64,000 nucleotides of DNA from Pseudomonadota bacterium (GTDB taxonomy: Bacteria; Pseudomonadota; Gammaproteobacteria; Steroidobacterales; Steroidobacteraceae): NCBI GenBank assembly GCA_023391335.1, contig JAEWBG010000025.1:1-64000 (forward strand). Direction: 5' to 3'. The first letter of the stretch is position 1; every line of letters starts with the position of its first letter. The position numbers were made by a program, and so were the translations under genes. The notes below the pieces were generated by a model, which did not search any database, was not told where the DNA came from, and was given only the letters and a program-made list of their open reading frames with translations. Positions 1 through 7,843 of this stretch are shown piece after piece.

Positions 1-11
1 TCCCCCCGCCC

Positions 12-31
12 GCGGCGCCGGCAGGCGCCGC
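12..31. other. GC-rich hairpin just upstream of ydcT
   Basis: GCGGCGCC at 12-19 and GGCGCCGC at 24-31 are perfect reverse complements around a four-base GGCA loop. The hairpin ends nine bases before the ATG at 40. It could be an intercistronic structure in a polyamine operon that begins left of the window, or part of a repeat. No T-tract follows, so it is not an obvious terminator. Confidence 0.5.
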
Positions 32-39
32 AATCCCAA

Positions 40-1044
40 ATGGATGTTGCGATCGAATTTACCGACGTGACTCGCACTTATGGAGAAGTGCGAGCGGTGG
101 ATAACGTCAGCTTCTCGGTGCAATCAGGCGAATTCTTCGCGATGCTGGGGCCTTCCGGCTCCGGCAAAACCACGTGCTTACGCCTGATCGCGGGGTTCGA
201 ACAGCCGGATGCCGGCACAGTTGCATTGCAAGGTCGCGAGGTCACACAAGATCCTCCCTATCTTCGCGACGTCAACACGGTCTTCCAGGACTACGCACTG
301 TTCCCGCACATGAGTGTTGCGGAAAATGTCGCGTACTCGTTGCGTGTTCGTGGCATCGATAAAGCCGAGCAGCTGCGACGCGCAATGGAGGCCCTTGAGC
401 TGGTCAAACTCTCCGGCATGAGCGATCGTCGCCCTGCTCAACTCTCCGGCGGGCAGCGACAGCGAGTGGCCCTCGCGCGTGCGCTCGTGAATCAACCTCG
501 CGTACTGCTACTCGATGAACCGCTTGGTGCATTGGATTTAAAGCTCCGCGAAGAAATGCAGATCGAGCTGAAGAATTTGCAGCGGCGGCTCGGCATCACG
601 TTCGTCTTTGTGACGCATGATCAAGGCGAAGCGCTTTCGATGGCGGACCGCATTGCCGTTTTCAACCACGGCAGGATCGAACAACTCGACACACCGCGAG
701 CGCTGTACACACGGCCCAAAACTGAGTTCGTGGCGCGTTTCGTTGGCAGCTCCAACGTTGTGACCGGAACGATCGCCACCGCGTTGGCGCAGTGCAACGC
801 TTTCTCTATCCGTCCTGAGCACATCCGAATCGGTCCTAGTGCCGATGCCACCGACAGCATCGAGGTGAATGGCAAGCTCGAAGATGTGCAATACCACGGT
901 GCGAGTAGCCGCCTGCACGTGCGGCTGAGTGGCGGGCCGTTGCTCGTCGCTGCCGTGCCGGAAAGCGACCAGACGATACAACCGCAGCTTGGCGGTGAAG
1001 TGAGCCTGTCTTGGCTCAAGCACGATATGGTGGTGCTGGCATGA
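40..1044 (+). CDS. ydcT: Polyamine ABC transporter ATPase (YdcT/PotA type)
   Basis: This is the cytoplasmic ATPase that energises a spermidine/putrescine-type importer. Visible are Walker A GPSGSGKTT (residues 37-45), the Q-loop VFQDYALFPHM, the ABC signature LSGGQRQRVALARAL, Walker B LLLDEP and the switch histidine in VTHDQGEAL. A C-terminal TOBE-like regulatory segment follows. The length of 334 aa is close to E. coli YdcT and shorter than PotA. The next gene begins at an ATGA overlap. Order and sizes with the three following genes match E. coli ydcTUVW, so a periplasmic binding protein gene (ydcS type) would be expected left of the window. Substrate is inferred from family and context; other polyamine-like cations are possible. 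Confidence 0.88.
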   Translation: MDVAIEFTDVTRTYGEVRAVDNVSFSVQSGEFFAMLGPSGSGKTTCLRLIAGFEQPDAGTVALQGREVTQDPPYLRDVNTVFQDYALFPHMSVAENVAYSLRVRGIDKAEQLRRAMEALELVKLSGMSDRRPAQLSGGQRQRVALARALVNQPRVLLLDEPLGALDLKLREEMQIELKNLQRRLGITFVFVTHDQGEALSMADRIAVFNHGRIEQLDTPRALYTRPKTEFVARFVGSSNVVTGTIATALAQCNAFSIRPEHIRIGPSADATDSIEVNGKLEDVQYHGASSRLHVRLSGGPLLVAAVPESDQTIQPQLGGEVSLSWLKHDMVVLA

Positions 1045-2003
1045 ATGCCAGTGCCCCACCATTTTCTTTCGAGACGGCGACGGCGTGGACGAAGCTGCGG
1101 CAGAACACCGCCACATATCTTTATCGAAAGCATGCGCTCTATCTCTGGTTACTGCTTACGCCACCGCTGCTTTGGTTCGGCACGGTGTATCTCGGATCGT
1201 TGTTTGCGTTGCTGGCGCAGAGCTTTTTCGCGATTGACGAATTCACCGCGAAGATCATCTACGAACCAACCCTCGCGACCTACGAACAAGTCGTCACGCA
1301 GCCAGCGCATCTCGACATCATTCGCCGCACGCTCACGATGGCTGTTGCGGTGACGATTGCGTGCGCTGCAATCGCATTACCAATCGCCAATTACATGGTT
1401 CGATATGCGAGCTCACGTGCGAAGGCATTCTTTTACGTCGGCGTCATGCTGCCGATGTGGATGAGCTATCTCGTCAAGGTTTACGCATGGCGGCTCATTC
1501 TTGCGAAACAAGGCATTCTGAGTTGGATACTCGATGCACTCGGGCTCGGTCGCGTCCTCGATACGGTGCTTACGTTGCCGGGCGTCGGAGGGCCTTCGCT
1601 GTCCTCTTCCTATCTCGGCATGTTCATCGTGTTCGTTTACATGTGGCTGCCGTTCATGATTCTGCCGATTGCAGCGGCGCTGGAACGGGTGCCATCTACT
1701 CTGCTGCAGGCATCGGCCGATCTCGGTGCCACACCCAATCAGACATTCAGGAATGTCACGCTGCCGTTGATCGTGCCCGGGTTGGCCGCGGGGTCGGTAT
1801 TCACGTTTTCGCTCACGCTCGGCGATTACATCATCCCCAGCGTGGTCGGCGCGCCGGGCTATTTCATCGGCATGATGGTCTACCAACAGCAAGGCACCGC
1901 GGGAAATATTCCGCTCGCCGCCGCGTTCTCGGTGGTGCCGATCGTCTTGATCATGATCTACCTGACGCTCGCCAAGCGCGTAGGTGCATTCGATGCGCTC
2001 TAG
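1041..2003 (+). CDS. ydcU: Polyamine ABC transporter permease 1 (YdcU/PotB type)
   Basis: Inner-membrane permease subunit with about six hydrophobic segments and the EAA-type loop ASADLGATPNQTFRNVTLPL near residues 221-240, which contacts the ATPase. I chose the ATG at 1041 because it overlaps the ydcT stop (ATGA), indicating translational coupling; an in-frame GTG ten codons upstream lies inside ydcT. It forms a heterodimer with the following permease. The PotB/YdcU assignment rests on family resemblance and on the operon order ATPase, permease, permease, aldehyde dehydrogenase. Confidence 0.88.
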   Translation: MNASAPPFSFETATAWTKLRQNTATYLYRKHALYLWLLLTPPLLWFGTVYLGSLFALLAQSFFAIDEFTAKIIYEPTLATYEQVVTQPAHLDIIRRTLTMAVAVTIACAAIALPIANYMVRYASSRAKAFFYVGVMLPMWMSYLVKVYAWRLILAKQGILSWILDALGLGRVLDTVLTLPGVGGPSLSSSYLGMFIVFVYMWLPFMILPIAAALERVPSTLLQASADLGATPNQTFRNVTLPLIVPGLAAGSVFTFSLTLGDYIIPSVVGAPGYFIGMMVYQQQGTAGNIPLAAAFSVVPIVLIMIYLTLAKRVGAFDAL

Positions 2004-2802
2004 TGCACGCAACTGGAACCGCCCGTCGCTGTTTACGCGCATCGCAGCGTACGCGGGCCTCGCGTTCATGCATATTCCGGTGCTCGTCATCGTGCTGTAT
2101 GCATTCACGAGCGAAGATCGCACCTATCAATTTCCGCCGCCGGGTCTGACTCTGCGATGGTTTACGGCAGCCATCGAGCGCAGCGATATCTGGCAATCCA
2201 TGCGGCTTTCGCTCGAAGTCGCTTCAGTGGCAACGCTGGCTGCAATTGCGCTTGGCACGCTCACGGCTTTGGCGATGGCGCGCAGTCGCTTCCGTGGCAA
2301 GGAAGCAATCACTCTGCTGCTTGTGCTGCCGATCGCATTGCCGGGAATCGTGACCGGACTGGCGTTGTTGGCCGCTATCAAAACCGCGCAAATCGAGCCG
2401 GGCTTTTGGACCATCGTTGCCGGCCACACCACGTTCTGCGTCGTGATCGTCTACAACAATGTCGTCGCACGCCTGCGGCGCATGCCGACGAACCTGGTGG
2501 AAGCATCGATGGATCTCGGCGCGGACGGTTGGCAGACATTCCGCTTCATCTTGCTGCCGCAGGTTGCTACAGCGTTGCTCGCGGGCGGCATGCTTGCGTT
2601 CGCACTGTCTTTCGACGAAATCATCGTGACCATTTTTACTGCAGGTCACGACCGCACCTTGCCGATTTGGTTCTTCAACGAATTGTTCCGCCCGCGCGAG
2701 CGGCCCATTACAAACGTTGTGGCAGTGATGGTAATGATCGTCACCTTCATCCCCATCCTGCTTGCGTACTACCTGACCAAGCCCGCAGACGAACGCACCT
2801 GA
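1993..2802 (+). CDS. ydcV: Polyamine ABC transporter permease 2 (YdcV/PotC type)
   Basis: Second inner-membrane permease of the importer, about 269 aa with roughly six membrane spans. It has the EAA loop VEASMDLGADGWQTFRFILL, typical of PotC/YdcV. I chose ATG 1993 over GTG 1984 because a TAGGTG ribosome-binding motif (1981-1986) sits six bases before it. It overlaps the ydcU 3' end by 11 bases, as in tightly coupled transporter operons. The conserved SFDEIIVTIF segment near the C terminus is characteristic of the PotC subfamily. Confidence 0.87.
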   Translation: MRSSARNWNRPSLFTRIAAYAGLAFMHIPVLVIVLYAFTSEDRTYQFPPPGLTLRWFTAAIERSDIWQSMRLSLEVASVATLAAIALGTLTALAMARSRFRGKEAITLLLVLPIALPGIVTGLALLAAIKTAQIEPGFWTIVAGHTTFCVVIVYNNVVARLRRMPTNLVEASMDLGADGWQTFRFILLPQVATALLAGGMLAFALSFDEIIVTIFTAGHDRTLPIWFFNELFRPRERPITNVVAVMVMIVTFIPILLAYYLTKPADERT

Positions 2803-2818
2803 GGGCAAGCGAGGCACC

Positions 2819-4243
2819 ATGGATACTCATCTGCTCATCGACGGAAAACTCGTGAACGGTGAAGGCGCAAAGGAAGACGTGCTTGACCCGGCCACTGGCA
2901 AATCGATCGTCGCCATCAACGAAGCATCCGAGCCGCAAATTGCGAATGCAGTCGAGGCTGCGGCCAAGGCGTTCGGCGGCTGGTCGGCGACCGTGCCTAA
3001 AGATCGCGCGGCACTGCTGCTCAAGCTCGCCGATCGAATCGAAGCCGATGCCAACGAGTTCGCCCAGCTTGAATCGCTCAATTGCGGCAAGCCGTTAAGC
3101 GCGGTCGTCAACGATGAGATTCCGGCGATTGCGGATGTCTTCCGTTTTTTCGCCGGCGCCGCCCGCACACAGCACGGCGCGATTGCTGGCGAATACTTGC
3201 CAGGATTCACCAGCATGATTCGGCGCGATCCCCTCGGCGTGGTCGCATCGATTGCGCCTTGGAATTATCCGTTGCTGATGGCGGCGTGGAAGTTGGGACC
3301 GGCGCTCGCTGCCGGCAATTGCGTCGTACTCAAACCCTCCGAACAAACACCGCTCACAGCATTGAAACTCGCCACTCTGCTAGCCGAAATCTTCCCACCC
3401 GGTGTGGTGAATATCGTCTATGGCAAGGGCTCAACCGTCGGCGCCAAACTAATTTCGCAACCGAAAGTGGCGATGATTTCCCTCACTGGCGACGTCGGAA
3501 CCGGTGAGAAGGTCCTGCAGGCTGCAGCGTCGGGCATCAAACGCACTCATCTTGAACTCGGCGGCAAAGCGCCCGTAGTGGTGTTCGATGATGCGGACCT
3601 GGAGGCCGTCGTCAGCGGCGTGCGCACCTTTGGCTTCTACAATGCCGGACAGGACTGCACGGCCGCGTGCCGCATCTACGCGGGATCCAAGATTTACGAC
3701 AAGCTAGTTGCAGATCTGTCTAGCGCAGCCGCATCCATCAAAGTTGGAACGCAGCGCGAAGAGGGCGTTGAGATGGGACCCCTCATCAGCGCCAAACAAC
3801 AGTCTCGTGTCGCCGGATTTGTCGAAAGAGCATCGCAACTCAAACACATCAGTGTTGCGACGGGAGGCAAGGTCCGCAGCGGATCGGGATTCTTCTTCGA
3901 ACCGACAGTGATCGCCGGCGCGCAACAGTCGGATGAAATCGTGCGCCGTGAAGTCTTCGGCCCCGTCGTGTCGATCACCCCCTTCAGAGATCCTGAAGAC
4001 GCCATCGCTTGGGCGAACGACTCTGACTACGGCCTCGCCTCATCCGTCTGGAGTCGTGACGTGAGCAAAGCGATGAAAGTCGCATCTCGACTTCAATATG
4101 GCTGCACCTGGGTGAACACTCACTTCATGCTCGTCAGCGAAATGCCGCACGGTGGACTCAAGCGCTCGGGTTACGGCAAGGATCTATCCGTCTACGCGCT
4201 CGAGGATTACACGGTGGTGCGGCATGTGATGGTGAAGCTCTGA
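2819..4243 (+). CDS. patD: Gamma-aminobutyraldehyde dehydrogenase
   Basis: NAD-dependent aldehyde dehydrogenase, 474 aa, the same length as E. coli PatD (YdcW). It would oxidise 4-aminobutyraldehyde, formed from putrescine by transamination or oxidation, to GABA in the cytoplasm. Catalytic Cys280 lies in NAGQDC and the general base Glu246 in LELGGK; the cofactor-site PWNYP motif is at 147-151. It begins 16 bases after the ydcV stop, so it is probably in the same operon and couples uptake to catabolism. Betaine-aldehyde or other amino-aldehyde activity cannot be excluded, since the family overlaps, but the ydcTUVW-like context favours the PatD role. Confidence 0.85.
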   Translation: MDTHLLIDGKLVNGEGAKEDVLDPATGKSIVAINEASEPQIANAVEAAAKAFGGWSATVPKDRAALLLKLADRIEADANEFAQLESLNCGKPLSAVVNDEIPAIADVFRFFAGAARTQHGAIAGEYLPGFTSMIRRDPLGVVASIAPWNYPLLMAAWKLGPALAAGNCVVLKPSEQTPLTALKLATLLAEIFPPGVVNIVYGKGSTVGAKLISQPKVAMISLTGDVGTGEKVLQAAASGIKRTHLELGGKAPVVVFDDADLEAVVSGVRTFGFYNAGQDCTAACRIYAGSKIYDKLVADLSSAAASIKVGTQREEGVEMGPLISAKQQSRVAGFVERASQLKHISVATGGKVRSGSGFFFEPTVIAGAQQSDEIVRREVFGPVVSITPFRDPEDAIAWANDSDYGLASSVWSRDVSKAMKVASRLQYGCTWVNTHFMLVSEMPHGGLKRSGYGKDLSVYALEDYTVVRHVMVKL

Positions 4244-4302
4244 ACGAAGCCCGTCACGGGTCAAGGGTCACGAGTCAGGAGTCCGAGGCGTGATGGGTGC
4301 AG

Positions 4303-4330
4303 GTGACGAGTGACGAGTGACGAGTGACGA
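4303..4330. repeat. Tandem heptamer array, four GTGACGA units
   Basis: Four perfect GTGACGA units follow one another at 4303, 4310, 4317 and 4324. They are preceded by degenerate relatives (GTCACGGGTC, GGGTCACGAG) from 4253. The array lies between the convergent stops of patD and the AddA-like gene. No matching reverse-complement arm is evident here. It belongs with the short-word intergenic repeats seen elsewhere in this window. Confidence 0.85.
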
Positions 4331-4351
4331 GCAGGATTGAAAACGGAACGA

Positions 4352-4448
4352 GGCGCAACGCAAGCACGCAAAGCAGTGACCAGGGCAAAAAATGTCAGCT
4401 CGATCGCCGTGCTGTTTGTATTTCTTTTGTGGTCTTTGTGTTGCGTCC
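4352..4448. repeat. Nonamer-type inverted-arm element
   Basis: The left arm begins GGCGC at 4352 and continues with AACGCAAG and CACGCAAAG to 4373. The right arm has CTTTTGTGG, then CTTTGTGTT at 4434-4442, ending GCGTCC at 4443-4448. The arms are imperfect reverse complements around about 50 bases. The outer GTTGCGTCC end recurs at 60963-60970, with variants at 30584-30589 and 48477-48484. It lies between convergent genes. Confidence 0.75.
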
Positions 4449-4471
4449 CGATTTCCTGTCCCGCGTCGCGC

Positions 4472-7400
4472 CTAGGGCGTTACATCCACTTCCCTCCACT
4501 CGCGAAGTAACGGGAAGTACAGTGCCGCTCGCACAGGCTCATTCGGTTTATACGCGCGCATGAGTTCGGCATAGCGAGTCAGTTGGTCGCGGTAGCGGTT
4601 TTCTTCTTCGGCCAGGAAGTGTTCGAGACCGGCGCCTTCGTGTGTGCTGGTTTTGAAATCGACGACCCATCGAACGCCGGATGCATCGCGGAACGTGCGA
4701 TCGATGACGCCGTCGATGAGCTGCCCGCGAACCAATCCAGTCAGCGCCAGCTCAGACTCCGGTTCGCTGACATCCCCGCGCAAACCGAGCAGCCAGCGGC
4801 CGCGCTCATCTGACAATGCCGAGTCAATCGCGGCTACGACACGCTCCAACGCGAGGTCACGGCGCTCTTCCGGAACACCCAGCTCCGCCAGCTCCAGCGC
4901 AATGCGCCCGCGCTCGAGCTGCTCTCCGTCCACGTTTCCGGCAGAGACACTGCGAGTCATTCGTTCCAATTCACGATGCACGATCGTACCGATGTGGCGG
5001 CCCGTTTCGCTCACCCAATCGAATTCAGGAGGACGCCTCGGAGTCGCGAGCAGGCGTGAGTGAATGAGATTCGAGGTTTCCTGCGATTGCGGCACCGTCC
5101 AGTCCAATGGCAGTCGGCGCAGCGTGGTGAGCGGCTCCGGCTCGTTGAATTGCGTTGCGCGTGAATGCGGGTCATCCAACGCGCCTTCGAATGCAGGCTT
5201 CACTGCGTGCCAAAGCATTCGCAACAAGGAAGTCTGCCGTGGCTCGCCGAGCGTGAGGCCATCATCCGTCGTCTTCGCATTCACGCTGCCGAACAAATGC
5301 AGCTCGCGTTTGGCACGCGTCGCCGCAACGTACAACAAACGTGCACGCTCCCGCAGGGTGCGTTCGCGCTCCAACAAGGCAAGCCATCGATACACCGGAT
5401 CCGGATCCGCGCCTTCCGCTTTGATCGGCGCAAACACGATACCCCCGCGCGGTCCAGCAACGCGCATCCAACGCAACAGCTCTCGATCCTCGCCCTTGGA
5501 ATAGCGGTGCAAGCTCGGCAAGATCACACACTCGAATTCCAATCCCTTTGCTTTGTGAATCGTCATCACTTCCACTCGGCCGCGCTGCGCACGAGGGCGC
5601 GCAAACAGGCGCGCAAGTTGCGATTCCAAAGCGGCGACGTCCTCCAAATCGCCCGTGATCTCGATGCTTTCGAGCCGTTGCAGATAGCTCTCGGCATCGT
5701 CGAGATCCTGCTCACGTTGCAGTGTCGCTGGCCCGCCGAGCGCAACCCAAGTGCGCTCGACCCATTCGCGCAGTGACAGGCGCCCACGCTCTCTCAGCGC
5801 TTGTTCGAGAATAGTTTGGATGCGTTGGACGCGTGCGGCTCCTGCCGCGTTCAGCGTGACATTGGCGCTTGCACGCACCGCATCGAGAATCGTGTCAGCA
5901 CCCTCCGCGCTCTTGCCGCACAGCGAGTGCAAATCAGTCAGACTCAAACCACACCACGGCGCGCGCAATACGGCCAGCCATGCCGTCCGATCGCCAACGT
6001 GTACGAGCGCACGCGTCAATGCGATCAGGTCTTGCACAACCGGTCGATCGACCAACATCTCGATCTCAACGGCTTGAAAGTCGATCTCGTTGCGCGACAA
6101 CTCATCTGCAATGGCGGCCACATGATTGCGCGCGCTCACCAGAATCGCGATACGGCTCGTATCGTCGCGCTCCAGCAGTGTACTAACGAGTTCGGATACT
6201 TCTCGTGCTTCATCCATCGCGTCGCCTTCGATGGACGGATGCACGAACACCCCACCTTGCGCCTCCGGCAAAGCTGCCTCGCTCGGACTGTAAGCAACGG
6301 CTCCAAGCTCTGGATCGCTGCGACTGGACAACACTCGCGGGAACACTTCGTTCACCCAACCGACGACAGCCGGAATGGAACGAAAGTTGGACGTGAGCGT
6401 GAGCGGTTCGAGCTTCACATTCCGCAGACCTGATTGTTGAAGCTGCAGAAAGAGCCCCACCTCGGCTTGACGGAAGCGATAGATTGACTGCATCGGATCG
6501 CCGACGCAAAAGAGTGTGCGTCCATCGCCGGATTGCCAACCCGCCGTTAAGCGCTCCAGCAGTTCGAGTTGCGCATAGGACGTATCTTGAAACTCATCGA
6601 TGAGGATGTGCTGCAATCGATAGTCGAATGCCAATGCCAAATCGGTTGGCTGCTCATCGCTTCCTAATGCACGCAGTGCTCGTAGCGCCGCCTCGACGTA
6701 ATCAGCCTGTCCTCGCGCCTGAAACACCAATTGCAGCTCAGCGACGGCAAGCGGCAGCACAGCAAGCAGCGCTTGCAATGCGTGCCATTGATCTTCCGAG
6801 TACACGGGATGCGGCAAGTGACGCACGCCCGAGATTTGCGCGCAAAGTTCATCGTCTTCGCGTAACTCATCCAGCAACTGCATCATGCGTTGCTTCATGG
6901 CGGCCGGTTGGGGCGGAAATCCCTGCACGGCATTGACCTTGCGATACAGCTCGCCCTTGTCGGTCAGAAACACGTCGGCTACTGCTCGCCATGCTTCCAA
7001 GCACTCGCTGCCTGCTCCCAATCTCGCACCAGGTCTGGAGCAAGCTTCCAACATGCGCCGGCGCGCTGCATCCAACGATCCGTTACGCAGCAAATTTTCT
7101 GCGGCGTAGTGGGTGAGCTCCCACATTGCGGCGCGACGCTCTTCCGTCATGCCGCGACAAAGCTGCTCAAGATGGCGCGCGATGACATCTTCCAAGGCCC
7201 GTTCCAAAGTGGCGCGCAACTCACCCGTATCCCGAGCGTCCACGATTGCACCGAGCCACTGATCGCGCTTGCCAAGCAGATCGGCTAACAGCTCGATGAA
7301 TCGATCCACGCGATTGCCAAGGTGCACGATCAATCGCTCGACCGCTCGCGCCGCGTCTGTTCCTTCGCCGAGGCGCTCGATCAGCCTCGCGCCCGCTTCG

Positions 7401-7843
7401 TAGTACAGCGGATCCGTGTCCTCCGTCGGCTCCAGCGGTGCGCCTAGCCCTGCCACGACCGGCAACCGCCGAGCAAGCATGGCGTTCAATGCATCGATGG
7501 TCTGAATGCGCAGCCTCGCAGGCTGTTCGATCAGTCGCCACCGCTTGTGTTCGTCGATTTGGCTCACCGCCCGCGCCAATTCCCACGTCGCACGTTTGTG
7601 TGCGGACTCAGGAGCTGCTTCGCGCGACGCATGCAGCGCATCGAAAATGCGTTTTCGCATCTCCGCCGCGGCCTTACGCGTGAATGTGATCGCGAGAATT
7701 TGCTCAGGGTGCTCAACGGTCGTGAGCAAGCGCAGAAAGCGCTGCGTCAACAGCTCGGTCTTACCCGATCCCGCCGGCGCCTGCACGATGAACGAGCCGG
7801 CCGGATCTAAAGCGCGAAGGCGCACGTCACGATCAACGCGCAT
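4472..7843 (-). CDS. AddA-like UvrD/Rep-family helicase-nuclease
   Basis: About 1123 aa, the length and architecture of AddA rather than a plain UvrD. An N-terminal superfamily 1A helicase has Walker A APAGSGKT (residues 22-29) and DEFQDT for Walker B. The late helicase motif MTIHKAKGLEFECVIL follows. Near the C terminus is a PD-(D/E)XK nuclease with GVIDRTF and WVVDFKTS. It should unwind and resect double-strand DNA breaks together with the upstream gene. The ATG at 7843 has a strong GGAGGAGGG seven bases before it and overlaps the partner's stop; an upstream GTG-type start at 7864 is less likely. The pair would replace or supplement RecBCD, which is inference. Confidence 0.88.
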   Translation of the reverse strand: MRVDRDVRLRALDPAGSFIVQAPAGSGKTELLTQRFLRLLTTVEHPEQILAITFTRKAAAEMRKRIFDALHASREAAPESAHKRATWELARAVSQIDEHKRWRLIEQPARLRIQTIDALNAMLARRLPVVAGLGAPLEPTEDTDPLYYEAGARLIERLGEGTDAARAVERLIVHLGNRVDRFIELLADLLGKRDQWLGAIVDARDTGELRATLERALEDVIARHLEQLCRGMTEERRAAMWELTHYAAENLLRNGSLDAARRRMLEACSRPGARLGAGSECLEAWRAVADVFLTDKGELYRKVNAVQGFPPQPAAMKQRMMQLLDELREDDELCAQISGVRHLPHPVYSEDQWHALQALLAVLPLAVAELQLVFQARGQADYVEAALRALRALGSDEQPTDLALAFDYRLQHILIDEFQDTSYAQLELLERLTAGWQSGDGRTLFCVGDPMQSIYRFRQAEVGLFLQLQQSGLRNVKLEPLTLTSNFRSIPAVVGWVNEVFPRVLSSRSDPELGAVAYSPSEAALPEAQGGVFVHPSIEGDAMDEAREVSELVSTLLERDDTSRIAILVSARNHVAAIADELSRNEIDFQAVEIEMLVDRPVVQDLIALTRALVHVGDRTAWLAVLRAPWCGLSLTDLHSLCGKSAEGADTILDAVRASANVTLNAAGAARVQRIQTILEQALRERGRLSLREWVERTWVALGGPATLQREQDLDDAESYLQRLESIEITGDLEDVAALESQLARLFARPRAQRGRVEVMTIHKAKGLEFECVILPSLHRYSKGEDRELLRWMRVAGPRGGIVFAPIKAEGADPDPVYRWLALLERERTLRERARLLYVAATRAKRELHLFGSVNAKTTDDGLTLGEPRQTSLLRMLWHAVKPAFEGALDDPHSRATQFNEPEPLTTLRRLPLDWTVPQSQETSNLIHSRLLATPRRPPEFDWVSETGRHIGTIVHRELERMTRSVSAGNVDGEQLERGRIALELAELGVPEERRDLALERVVAAIDSALSDERGRWLLGLRGDVSEPESELALTGLVRGQLIDGVIDRTFRDASGVRWVVDFKTSTHEGAGLEHFLAEEENRYRDQLTRYAELMRAYKPNEPVRAALYFPLLREWREVDVTP